Shown one piece after another: positions 1 through 7,757 of a DNA stretch of 17,953 bases. Source of the stretch: JBCFBK01 sp038562555. Its GTDB lineage: Bacteria > Bacteroidota > Bacteroidia > Bacteroidales > Prolixibacteraceae. The DNA is taken from positions 1-17,953 of the forward strand of contig JBCFBK010000077.1 of the NCBI GenBank assembly GCA_038562555.1. The letters run 5' to 3'. How positions within the stretch are numbered: position 1 is the first letter of the stretch; the number at the start of each line of letters is the position of its first letter. Made by a program: the position numbers and the translations under genes. Under the pieces are notes generated by a model. It had not been told where the DNA came from, did no database searches, and saw nothing but the letters and a program-made list of their open reading frames with translations.

Positions 1-1684
1 CCAGCTGCTGATAACCTTTTTTATATTTTTGGTCGCCCGTAAGCGATAAGGCCGTCTGCATAAACATCAAAGCCTCCAGTCCGTTCAAACCACGGTCAAC
101 ATAGCCGTAAGGACGAAGCAGATACTCCGGGTTCCACCGTCCCCAGCGGGTAGGCTTACCATCCAGATCCGGCAAAACAAAACCGCTTTTCAAAATATAG
201 GAAGCAAGCCTGTTGAGATGCTCTTTGGCCATTTTCTTTTCCTTCCCTTCGGCCACCAGGTCATAAAACAATGAAACCGCATAAAAATGAGCTGTCACTT
301 CATCGCTTGAAGTATCCCCTTTCCAAAACCATTTACCGTCTTTTGTCGGGTACCATCTCGCAGGAAGACCGCCCGATCCCTGACTGCTCTTTTCGTCCTT
401 GTCGCCTGTTGTTGACCAAATGGCACGTGCGAAGAACCCGTCAATCGGGGTAATGCGCTCCAGCCAAAGCATCGCCTTGAACGATTCGACGGCTTCGTTC
501 CTGGCTTCCGGGTCTCCGCTAACGGCATATTTGTAACACATGGCAGCCAGCCAGGGAGCTGTATGTCCGCCATCATTGTCGCTGATCTCCCGTATCCACT
601 CGCCATCTTTTTTATAAATTGAATGAATAAATCCCAACCGTTTATGTCCCCATTCTTCCAAATGACGTTCATAAAAAGCTGCCTTCTTAAGAAGCGTGTA
701 TGGCTCGTACCTGATGATGCCAATTCCCTTGTCGGTCGCCACGTAAACGATCTTGTCCCCTACCGCTATATCATTGACCTGATTACCGGGCAACCAGTGA
801 TCAGCCCCAAAATAATGCCAGTCGTCCCGGAGCATGCGGACGGCCCCCCTTTGGGTGCCGATCCAAAGATCATCGTCAAATCCTTTTTCAAGACAGGTGG
901 TGTTTTCGACCGGCAGGCCATCTGAACCTTTAATCGTTGACAAAGCTGCGCCACGCAAAACAGCCAGTCCTTTTTCGGTCGAAATGAACAGACGGCTGCC
1001 CCAACTGAGCATGTCGGTTGTGACCGAAGACGGGAGCCTTCCCCAGTCAATAAAATCCTGATTCACCATCTGTCCGTCGAACAATACCAGCTGACCCGGC
1101 CGGAGAATATGGAGTGTTCCGCTGTAAGATTCAAGTTGTGTAACCGGTCCTAATGCTACCGGATCGGCGTGGATCTGCGTACCGTCTTCCATCAGCATGG
1201 TCGCGTTGCTGGAATAATACCCGCCCTGAGGTTTAACGGAAACAAATTTGCCGTTTTCAAGCTTAAAAATCTCATCTGCAGTGGCTGCATACAGACTTCC
1301 CTGATGCATGCAAATATCCACATAGACACGGTCGTCTGTTTTCTCCCACCCGGTGTCCGTGTATCGAAACATACCGTTTGGGCCAGGCGCCCATAAGTCA
1401 CCGCCGCCGGAGATAAGCCGGGTCACTCCATCAGGCGGATTTTTTAATGCATTCAATTTTCCGTTGTCTACCAGGAAGATCTTTTGATCAGCCAGTGCAA
1501 AACATTGTTTTTGGTGAATCGCAACCGACCGTACGGGGTAGTCCAGGTAAATTTTCTCAGAGACTTCTTGCAGATAAACCTGGTCCGGCTGTGGTTCCCA
1601 TAACCGGTGCTGGTTTTTAAATAGGTTTTGTGCCGTTAGTGAGCTTGTTAAAAGTACCAGCACCATCCACGCTGTTTTCTTCAT
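1..1684 (-). CDS. Secreted beta-propeller + alpha-helical toroid-like protein, paralogue B (3' end cut off by window edge)
   Basis: The frame is open from the ATG at 1684 down to base 1 (561 complete codons) with no stop, so the C-terminus lies outside the window. Residues 1-19 form a signal peptide (MKKTAWMVLVLLTSSLTAQ), predicting a periplasmic or surface protein. Residues about 40-330 look like a beta-propeller; LWIGTQRGAV at 273-282 resembles the repeat of two-component-regulator propellers. From about 340 the protein is helical and tryptophan-rich, suggesting an (alpha/alpha) toroid as in many glycan-active enzymes. Landmarks are SDNDG (368-372), DTSSDE (457-462) and DGKPTRWGRWNPEY (508-521). 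These motifs and WLPGNQV (297-303) recur in the same order in the protein encoded at 3604-5826, so the two are paralogues. It starts 3 bases after the phosphoesterase stop and is surely co-transcribed with it. I do not recognise the family; enzymatic function on a glycan is inferred. Confidence 0.88.
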   Translation of the reverse strand, partial: MKKTAWMVLVLLTSSLTAQNLFKNQHRLWEPQPDQVYLQEVSEKIYLDYPVRSVAIHQKQCFALADQKIFLVDNGKLNALKNPPDGVTRLISGGGDLWAPGPNGMFRYTDTGWEKTDDRVYVDICMHQGSLYAATADEIFKLENGKFVSVKPQGGYYSSNATMLMEDGTQIHADPVALGPVTQLESYSGTLHILRPGQLVLFDGQMVNQDFIDWGRLPSSVTTDMLSWGSRLFISTEKGLAVLRGAALSTIKGSDGLPVENTTCLEKGFDDDLWIGTQRGAVRMLRDDWHYFGADHWLPGNQVNDIAVGDKIVYVATDKGIGIIRYEPYTLLKKAAFYERHLEEWGHKRLGFIHSIYKKDGEWIREISDNDGGHTAPWLAAMCYKYAVSGDPEARNEAVESFKAMLWLERITPIDGFFARAIWSTTGDKDEKSSQGSGGLPARWYPTKDGKWFWKGDTSSDEVTAHFYAVSLFYDLVAEGKEKKMAKEHLNRLASYILKSGFVLPDLDGKPTRWGRWNPEYLLRPYGYVDRGLNGLEALMFMQTALSLTGDQKYKKGYQQL

Positions 1685-1687
1685 ATA

Positions 1688-3601
1688 CTATTTTTCATCC
1701 GTAAATAATTTGCTTCTTAATGGTCGAATGGAATTCCCTTCGGGGATTTCCGCTTCGCTCCAATTCGCATAGCCAGGATTTTCGCTTTGCGGATTTCCAC
1801 TTCGTTTCAATTCATTCCTGATTGCGCCTGGCACATTCATGCTCGTTTCAATATTAAATGAATCGATGACTTTATTGTCTGCGTTCAAGGTCGTAAACGA
1901 CAAACGATCGCCCTTAATCTCTACATATTGATAAAGATGCCCCTCTGTATTCCGTGTCACGGCGTAAGGTTCATCTGCAATTTCATGTGTTTTTGTTGGA
2001 ATTGCAATGGAAATCACATAAACCGTCCCTTCCTGATGAGAGGACACAAGCTTTCCGCCTTTCATCGGACCGGACCGCATATAATAGTGAATATGGCCTC
2101 CCATTACCAGGTCCACCTGATATTTATCAAAGAGAGGAACCCATTCTTTTTGAATGTTAACATAAGGCTCTTCCCCGTTGTATGGAGGAAAATGGAACAT
2201 GGCCAGTTTCCAGGCCGCATTCGATTTTGAAAGCTGCTCTTCAATCCATGCCGTCTGCTTTTCGATGGGCGATGTGGCATCAATCATCAGGAACAGTGCG
2301 TTCTTATACTCAAATGAATACGTTTGCTCTTTTTCAATACCTTCCGGCGCATTTTTCGGATAGCTGAAAAACTCCCGGTACATCAAGGCTCCCAAACCAC
2401 TCCGGTTGTCGTGGTTGCCAGGTACCGACATCAGCGGTTTCCGGCAAATAACATCTTTGGAATATTCAAAAAGATCGTCCCACTGATCCCGGTGCAGGCC
2501 ATCGCTGACCAGGTCGCCTGCAATCGAATAAAAGGCAGCGTCCGGATATGTTTTGTCTGCCAAACGGATCAATTCTCCGAATTTTGGCGAATAATGCGTA
2601 TCGCCAAACCAAATGAAAGAAAATTTATCGTCATCGGCCGGAGTAGTAAAGGTATAATTGCCGGGCCAGTCAGTTGCAGGCGCTATCTGATATTCATACC
2701 GGGTCCCGGGCTTTAAATTCCTCAACTGAGCCGTAAACCGGTTGATATAACGGTCGTTCATCAGCACTCGGTCTTCCATCCGGTATTTTTCAGCCTCAAC
2801 CGCCGCAACCTGATCACTTCCTGCTTCCCGGTAGTTTACTGTTCCCGAACTTACCGTTGTATCGGTGCGCCACTGGATATCCAAGCTGGTTGAAGGATCG
2901 GCACTCCAGGTCAGCATAAGCTGATCGGCTGTTTTGGAAGACGGGTATGAACTGGTCCGGAATGCCCCGATCAAATGCGTCTCCACTCCCCGACCCCGGA
3001 TGGTTGTCAGCAGTTTCTGCCCCTTCATCTGTTCCGGGACATCCGTTAAAACCAGTTCATCCCAATCGTGATAGGTGAAAGCCCCGTCTCCCAATGTACC
3101 TACGTACTGGTTTTCAGGAAAAAAACTGCTCAGTTCCAACTGATCAGTTGAATTTTGCGGGGCAACCGAGACAAAATAATGCAGGCTGTAATTCTCAAAG
3201 CCATTAATCCCCAGACCAACCGGACCGGCACGAAATGGTTTTTGCCATACTTCATAGGTGGTCTGTTCATTTTTCATGGTCATTCCCGTTTTGATGAACC
3301 CGTTTCGGGGCAGCCAAAACGGTAGCTTTTTCTGGTCCACACTCCGCATAACCGAAACGACGACCGGAACATTTACCTTGAAACTCCAGTGACGGGTCGA
3401 CAAGACCTGTTTTTCTTCATCCGAAAACAACGCCATCGCCTGCTCATCGTCCAGTGCAGTCAGTTCTTTTGCATCCAAAGTCCTGTACAAATGGCCAATG
3501 GTTTTATCCATAACCTCCTGCACTGTCTTTCCCTCAGGTGCAGAGCAGGAAAGCAAGACCAGGTAAATAAAAATAAAACGGATATACCGGTTTGCTTGCA
3601 T
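1688..3601 (-). CDS. Purple-acid-phosphatase-like metallophosphoesterase, lipoprotein
   Basis: This 637-residue calcineurin-like phosphoesterase probably hydrolyses a phosphomonoester or diester at the cell envelope. A lipobox (LLSC, Cys19) ends the signal peptide, so it should be lipid-anchored. Residues about 25-215 form an N-terminal region I cannot assign. Residues about 220-320 resemble the fibronectin-like domain that precedes the catalytic domain in purple acid phosphatases (ends LKPGTRYEYQIAP). The metallophosphoesterase motifs follow in order: GDTHY (333-337), GD (362-363), GNHD (395-398), His470 in AMFHFPPYN, and GHIHYY (502-507). In purple acid phosphatases the second motif is GDxxY; here the tyrosine position is Ser366, so the purple Fe(III)-tyrosinate site is not expected. 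The tail (about 598-622) is built of short repeats. It lies 2 bases after the upstream propeller/toroid gene and 3 bases before the next, so it is an internal gene of the operon. The substrate is unknown. Confidence 0.92.
   Translation of the reverse strand: MQANRYIRFIFIYLVLLSCSAPEGKTVQEVMDKTIGHLYRTLDAKELTALDDEQAMALFSDEEKQVLSTRHWSFKVNVPVVVSVMRSVDQKKLPFWLPRNGFIKTGMTMKNEQTTYEVWQKPFRAGPVGLGINGFENYSLHYFVSVAPQNSTDQLELSSFFPENQYVGTLGDGAFTYHDWDELVLTDVPEQMKGQKLLTTIRGRGVETHLIGAFRTSSYPSSKTADQLMLTWSADPSTSLDIQWRTDTTVSSGTVNYREAGSDQVAAVEAEKYRMEDRVLMNDRYINRFTAQLRNLKPGTRYEYQIAPATDWPGNYTFTTPADDDKFSFIWFGDTHYSPKFGELIRLADKTYPDAAFYSIAGDLVSDGLHRDQWDDLFEYSKDVICRKPLMSVPGNHDNRSGLGALMYREFFSYPKNAPEGIEKEQTYSFEYKNALFLMIDATSPIEKQTAWIEEQLSKSNAAWKLAMFHFPPYNGEEPYVNIQKEWVPLFDKYQVDLVMGGHIHYYMRSGPMKGGKLVSSHQEGTVYVISIAIPTKTHEIADEPYAVTRNTEGHLYQYVEIKGDRLSFTTLNADNKVIDSFNIETSMNVPGAIRNELKRSGNPQSENPGYANWSEAEIPEGNSIRPLRSKLFTDEK
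1744..1804. repeat. Three degenerate 14-base direct repeats in the 3' end of the phosphoesterase gene
   Basis: Copies on the plus strand are GGATTTCCGCTTCG (1744-1757), GGATTTTCGCTTTG (1776-1789) and GGATTTCCACTTCG (1791-1804). The first and third are each followed by a CAATTC-containing extension. They encode the proline/glycine-rich tail of the phosphoesterase (about residues 600-620), which lies beyond the catalytic motifs. They could come from local duplication or from an inserted interspersed repeat; the sequence alone does not decide. Confidence 0.5.
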
Positions 3602-3603
3602 GG

Positions 3604-5826
3604 CTATTCGTTTTTAACCGGTTCACTGATCACACCCAGATACCGGCCCATCCAGTAGGGCAACAGCCAGATATCTCCGGCACTGTGCTCGCCGGTTCCG
3701 TTACCGCCTGTGCGGTCGAGCCGGAACATATTGGCATTGTGGCGCTGAACGGGGCGTTCATCGGGAGGAAGCACTTCCGTGATCGTCTGGCCTCTGAAAT
3801 TTTCTTCAATAGGTTCAATATCCTGGCGATGACTGTTTTTAATATCCCAGTCGATCAGATCCATGGGGTGCTCCTGAAGATACCAGACCGCTTCATCCAG
3901 GTCAAACTGATCGCTCACCAGGGCAGTAAAAATGTTCCAGGCTCCTTCCTTTTCGGGACGCTCAATTTCCCAATGGTCAATAATGGCTTTCCGATAGGCA
4001 ACTTTCAGCGTGTCATTAAAGGCATACCGGTAAAGTCCCCAGTAACCCAGGAAGTACATTTCATCATCCGAATGGTTCCATCCTTCCGATAAATTTCTGC
4101 TCAGTTCATCGGCATCAGCGGGAGCCTGGCCTATTTCCTTCATCGGGCGCATCAGGTTTTCGAAATAGCCGTGTTTATGCATGAGCTCAAAGGCTTTATC
4201 TTTGTACACGTCCTTTTTGGTAAAATGGTAAGCCGTTTGCAGCATTGCTGTAATGTTGGAGGCGTTGATTTTCCGGTCGCCAACCATTACGGGCCGGGCA
4301 TTGACGTATTCCGGGTTCCATTTTCCCCACATCGTAGGCTTCCCGTCGTAATCGATCAGGTACATATCGTGATTAACAATATGCTGCATTAAAATATCGA
4401 TCAGATGAACGGCCCGTTGTTTCATGTCTTTGTGATCAATTAACTCAGCCATGGCGCCCAGGGCAAAAATATGGCCAATGGCTTCATCACTGCTTGTGGT
4501 GGCTTTCCAGTCCCACTCCGGGTCTTCTGCAGAACGCCAGCGCTCGGGGTCTGACAAGGCTTTCTTATTCCCGCTGCGCTCAAACGAACGCGCCGGAAAA
4601 CCAACGTCATTGGAGTTGATGGTATACAAACGCTCCATAGCATCGAGCGATTCCAGGCAGTTTTGCAGCGCTTCCTCCGAACGGGTAACGGCGTACCTGA
4701 AAATCTCAGCGCCCAGGTACATGGAGGTCCACAAGCCGTCATTGTCCGAATCACTTAAATAGCCGGTCGCCAGATCCCCATGCTTCATCCCTTCAAGCGA
4801 AGCGTTAAATCCGTTACGAATATGTCGTTTTCGGACCTGTTTTTCATAATAGTCAGCTTTATCGGCCAGGGTCATGTTTTTAAAGCAAATCTGTCCAAGT
4901 CCTTTGTCTGTCAATACTAAAACAGATCCATCAGGTCCCGGGGCAATATCAATGACCTGGTTTCCCGGCAGCCAACGTTCGCCATTGTAATAATTGAATT
5001 TCCCGTCTTTACGGAGCATGAAGGCTCCTTCAGGAGAACCAAACCAGATTGACCCGTTTATTTCCTTTACGCAGGTGATTTCAGGGCTTGGAAGTTCGCT
5101 GAAAATGCTGCTGTTTTTACCCGTTCCATACAGTTCCAAATAGCCGTTTTTTGTACCAATGATGATTTTATTGCCATCCGCGGGCAGATCGAACGAAGTA
5201 AAGCCACTCCCGCGAAACAGTTCTTTTAATTTTTTTTCGCGTGGCGAAAAGCTGGTCAGCGACCGATCCGAAAGGATCCAGAACAGATCCTTCTGACCGG
5301 AGTATTTGATTTCCCTGATGGGTTCGGATAACGTTCCCTGCCAGTTTATTTTCGAGTCTTTGACATATTTCAAAACCGTTCCGTCTGAAATCAGAAATGA
5401 AAAATCCGTTCCACCTGCAAAAAGCTTTGCATGGGACATGCCATGTTTTGAGAATAACTTGCCCGCCCAGGCATTGCTCAATACGGCAGCATCATCAAGA
5501 TAGACAAACTGGTCCTGATAAGAACCGATGCTTCTGATTTTCTTAACAACCATCGGACGGTAGGAAAGATCAGGAACAAGAGCTCCCGGGTATAAAAATT
5601 GTCCGTCATGAGGTTTTAGCAGGCCCTTGTCCGACAAAACCTGAATATTCCCGTTGCGGTCGGAGGCTACTTTCAGCAGTTTTTGGCCTTCGCCGTTGAG
5701 ATCATATTTGATGCTGTAATCCTGAACAAAAGGCACATCCTGATACACCGGTTTTTGGGCACTCAGGCTCTCCCATACCATATTGATCAGAAACAGGAAG
5801 CAAAAAAACGGAATCAGCTTTTTCAT
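3604..5826 (-). CDS. Secreted beta-propeller + alpha-helical toroid-like protein, paralogue A
   Basis: The protein has 740 residues, with a signal peptide (1-23, cleavage near LSA/Q). Residues about 35-315 are propeller-like, with repeats such as IIIGTKNGYL (221-230) and IWFGSPEGAF (260-269) reminiscent of two-component-regulator propellers, but there is no kinase or DNA-binding part. Residues about 325-740 are rich in amphipathic helices and aromatics, consistent with an (alpha/alpha) toroid. Acidic or aromatic signatures are SDNDGLW (360-366), TSSDE (444-448), DGKPTMWGKWNPEY (494-507), NHSDDEMYFLGYW (584-596) and a glycine-rich GDIWLLPYWMGRY stretch near the end (717-729). Several of these are shared with the truncated paralogue at 1-1684. 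The gene follows SusD after a 234-base gap carrying a terminator-like hairpin and a structured leader. Function is not recognised. A secreted lyase or hydrolase acting on the glycan imported by SusCD is the natural inference, and the aspartates/glutamates above are candidate catalytic residues. Confidence 0.9.
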   Translation of the reverse strand: MKKLIPFFCFLFLINMVWESLSAQKPVYQDVPFVQDYSIKYDLNGEGQKLLKVASDRNGNIQVLSDKGLLKPHDGQFLYPGALVPDLSYRPMVVKKIRSIGSYQDQFVYLDDAAVLSNAWAGKLFSKHGMSHAKLFAGGTDFSFLISDGTVLKYVKDSKINWQGTLSEPIREIKYSGQKDLFWILSDRSLTSFSPREKKLKELFRGSGFTSFDLPADGNKIIIGTKNGYLELYGTGKNSSIFSELPSPEITCVKEINGSIWFGSPEGAFMLRKDGKFNYYNGERWLPGNQVIDIAPGPDGSVLVLTDKGLGQICFKNMTLADKADYYEKQVRKRHIRNGFNASLEGMKHGDLATGYLSDSDNDGLWTSMYLGAEIFRYAVTRSEEALQNCLESLDAMERLYTINSNDVGFPARSFERSGNKKALSDPERWRSAEDPEWDWKATTSSDEAIGHIFALGAMAELIDHKDMKQRAVHLIDILMQHIVNHDMYLIDYDGKPTMWGKWNPEYVNARPVMVGDRKINASNITAMLQTAYHFTKKDVYKDKAFELMHKHGYFENLMRPMKEIGQAPADADELSRNLSEGWNHSDDEMYFLGYWGLYRYAFNDTLKVAYRKAIIDHWEIERPEKEGAWNIFTALVSDQFDLDEAVWYLQEHPMDLIDWDIKNSHRQDIEPIEENFRGQTITEVLPPDERPVQRHNANMFRLDRTGGNGTGEHSAGDIWLLPYWMGRYLGVISEPVKNE

Positions 5827-5864
5827 GTGTGAATAATTTGTTTTTTAATTGTTTGATGGAACTC

Positions 5865-5916
5865 ACATGTTGCTAAAAATTATTTTCATGGGTGTTTGCG
5901 TTGTCTCGCAACATGT
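5865..5916 (-). promoter_or_regulatory. Structured leader with two competing inverted repeats upstream of the 740-residue protein gene
   Basis: On the plus strand ACATGTTGC (5865-5873) and GCAACATGT (5908-5916) are perfect 9-base inverted repeats 34 bases apart. Inside the interval TTGCG (5896-5900) and CGCAA (5907-5911) form a second, 5-base stem that reuses bases of the outer arm, so both stems cannot form together. The element lies 38-90 bases before the start codon at 5826 and after the post-SusD hairpin. It could be a regulator site (each arm contains the palindrome ACATGT) or a folded leader RNA. Function is inferred from position and symmetry only. No convincing Bacteroidota -7/-33 promoter was found in this gap. 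Confidence 0.35.
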
Positions 5917-6001
5917 TCCTTTCATTGACGAACGTTTATTTTTATCGTAAATTATTCATTGAAATTAAGACAAAATCAGGCTTTCATCATCATTTTATGG
6001 T

Positions 6002-6037
6002 AAAAAGAGAACTGCCGCGACCGGGTGGCAGCTCCCT
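6002..6037 (-). terminator. Rho-independent terminator-like hairpin after SusD
   Basis: Read on the minus strand, AGGGAGCTGCC pairs with GGCAGTTCTCT to give an 11-pair stem with two G-U wobbles, a 10-base loop and a run of five T. The wobbles become A-C mismatches on the other strand, so the hairpin fits minus-strand transcription. It lies about 24 bases past the SusD stop codon. It probably ends or reduces transcription after SusCD, leaving the downstream enzyme genes at a lower level or under their own promoter. Confidence 0.75.
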
Positions 6038-6060
6038 TTCTTATCAGGCAACGCGATCTT

Positions 6061-7740
6061 TTACTGCAGCAACCAAAATTCAGACCAGGAGCTGTCTTTG
6101 CCATCCTGTCCGGTAAAGGGTGTTTCCACGAGGTTACTGATGGCCGCACTGTAGTTTTCCGGGTTTCTGTTTTTTTCGTTGGCGTCGTAGCGGAAACGCA
6201 GCGGCATGGCGTTACGTCGTCCCCGGGGACCAAATATAAGCTGCGGGAGACCTGTCCGCCGCCAGTCACACCACGATTCAAAAGCAACCGTCCAGTTGGC
6301 AATCCACTTTTGTGTCATGATCTGCCCGAGCGAACCATTATACGCCACTCCGGGATTTGCTATGTAAGAAGTATAACTTCCTCCAATTTCCCAGGTATTG
6401 AGTGAGGCCTGAATACCTTCTTCATACCAGTTTTGCTGTGAGCCGACCGCCCATCCTTTCTTTGCAGACTCAGCAAGGATGAAACAAAGCTCAGCATAAG
6501 ACATTAACCGGGCTTTTAGCAGGTCTCCTTCTGCTGCTTTATACATCTCTGAAAGTGATGAAACATGGTCATTATAACCCCCTTGTTTCGGACTGGGATT
6601 CAGGTTATAAGTATAGGGTTCTGCAGCCAGGTAAGCCGTGGGGATCCCCACATACTGCATGGTATCGACCAAAATCTTCCCGGCCGAAACATCAGCCGGC
6701 CAGGTAGTCTTGTTGTAGATCACCATATTGTTGGCTGCCATGTAATCCGGGTCAATATATCTGACTCCATTTACCTTAACATCAGTTTCAGGAGCATACT
6801 GTTTTGTCACCTTTATCGGCACTTTAACCGGATTGAACCAGATGCCGATTCGGGGATCATTCAGATCAACCAGTACGTCTCTCAGGCCTGCGCCGAGCTG
6901 GATCCTGCTGTAATTGCTTTCACTGGCATCATAAGTCGTATTGGCGGGCCATGAATCATTGTTGGCGGTACCAACATAACTCATTGTTGCATCGTCGTCA
7001 TTGGAACTGAAAACCGGATAAGTTGAAGGATCAGCAATAATTCCTTCCACACCGGACCTGGCCAGTTCAGGAAGTTTGGATGAAATCCTCAGATAATACC
7101 GTAGCATTAAAGAATTGGCCAGTTTTCGCCACTTGACCGGATCGCCGTTATAGATGACATCCGCCTCCGGGATAATGCCGGTATAAGCTTCAACCGGTTT
7201 TGAAAGCAGCGTGTTGGCCGATTTCAGGTCTTCTATGATCCCTTTGTAGATCATCTCCTGGGTATCAAACACCGGAAACAGGTCGGCCTGTCCGCCTGCG
7301 GGAGCGTTCAGCGAAGAAGTATACGGAGCGTCACCCCATCCGTCTGCAATATAGCCAAAGGTAAAAGCCTTTAAAGTCAGGGCAACTCCCTGATGAAATT
7401 CAAAACCTTCGGTTGTCGCCCGGTCAAGAAGAAGCTTGATATTTCGCAGATTATTATAATATCCGTCCCATGAACGCTCCGAAATCCAGTCGAAATTGTT
7501 TAATCCGGAACCCCAGCCACTTTTTTGAACATACTGCATGACACCGGCAACATCACCGTTATATCCCATCTCCAGATAAGGCATCGCCGTTGCTGTGATA
7601 ACGGTAGGCACAACCAGATTGGGATTTACCGTTAACGGATCCACCCCATTGGGATTCTCATTCAGTTCGGTCAGGTCCCGGCAGGATATAAACGTAACCA
7701 GTATCAGGACCAGCAGTAATTGTATGTTATTTCGTTTCAT
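6061..7740 (-). CDS. susD-like: SusD/RagB-family nutrient-binding outer-membrane lipoprotein (SusD-like type 2)
   Basis: The 559-residue surface lipoprotein forms the lid of a SusC/SusD glycan uptake complex and captures oligosaccharide ligand. The signal peptide ends in a lipobox (FISC, Cys20), followed by the DLTELNENPNG segment (22-32) typical of the SusD-like group. Downstream features include the helical repeat-rich core and a late ESWCDWRRTGLP stretch (488-499), a hallmark of this group. Length is normal for the family. It lies 17 bases after the SusC stop and is translated from the same message. A stable hairpin directly follows its stop codon. Ligand specificity cannot be read from the sequence; the neighbouring propeller/toroid, phosphoesterase and deacetylase genes argue for a decorated glycan rather than plain starch. 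Confidence 0.96.
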   Translation of the reverse strand: MKRNNIQLLLVLILVTFISCRDLTELNENPNGVDPLTVNPNLVVPTVITATAMPYLEMGYNGDVAGVMQYVQKSGWGSGLNNFDWISERSWDGYYNNLRNIKLLLDRATTEGFEFHQGVALTLKAFTFGYIADGWGDAPYTSSLNAPAGGQADLFPVFDTQEMIYKGIIEDLKSANTLLSKPVEAYTGIIPEADVIYNGDPVKWRKLANSLMLRYYLRISSKLPELARSGVEGIIADPSTYPVFSSNDDDATMSYVGTANNDSWPANTTYDASESNYSRIQLGAGLRDVLVDLNDPRIGIWFNPVKVPIKVTKQYAPETDVKVNGVRYIDPDYMAANNMVIYNKTTWPADVSAGKILVDTMQYVGIPTAYLAAEPYTYNLNPSPKQGGYNDHVSSLSEMYKAAEGDLLKARLMSYAELCFILAESAKKGWAVGSQQNWYEEGIQASLNTWEIGGSYTSYIANPGVAYNGSLGQIMTQKWIANWTVAFESWCDWRRTGLPQLIFGPRGRRNAMPLRFRYDANEKNRNPENYSAAISNLVETPFTGQDGKDSSWSEFWLLQ

Positions 7741-7757
7741 AACAATGGATTTTTAAA

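Noticed and set aside
295..723. A 142-codon minus-strand frame in the left part
   Set aside because: It is out of frame with the continuous reading frame from 1684 to 1, which has a signal peptide and clear homology to the full-length paralogue.
3592..4092. A 166-codon open frame on the plus strand
   Set aside because: It lies opposite the 740-residue gene, crosses its end into the phosphoesterase gene, and shows no domain or signal peptide; it is a shadow of the real minus-strand genes.
5892..6405. Plus-strand open frames of 74 and 126 codons near the SusD 3' end
   Set aside because: They overlap the SusD terminator, leader and coding end in antisense and have no recognisable protein features.
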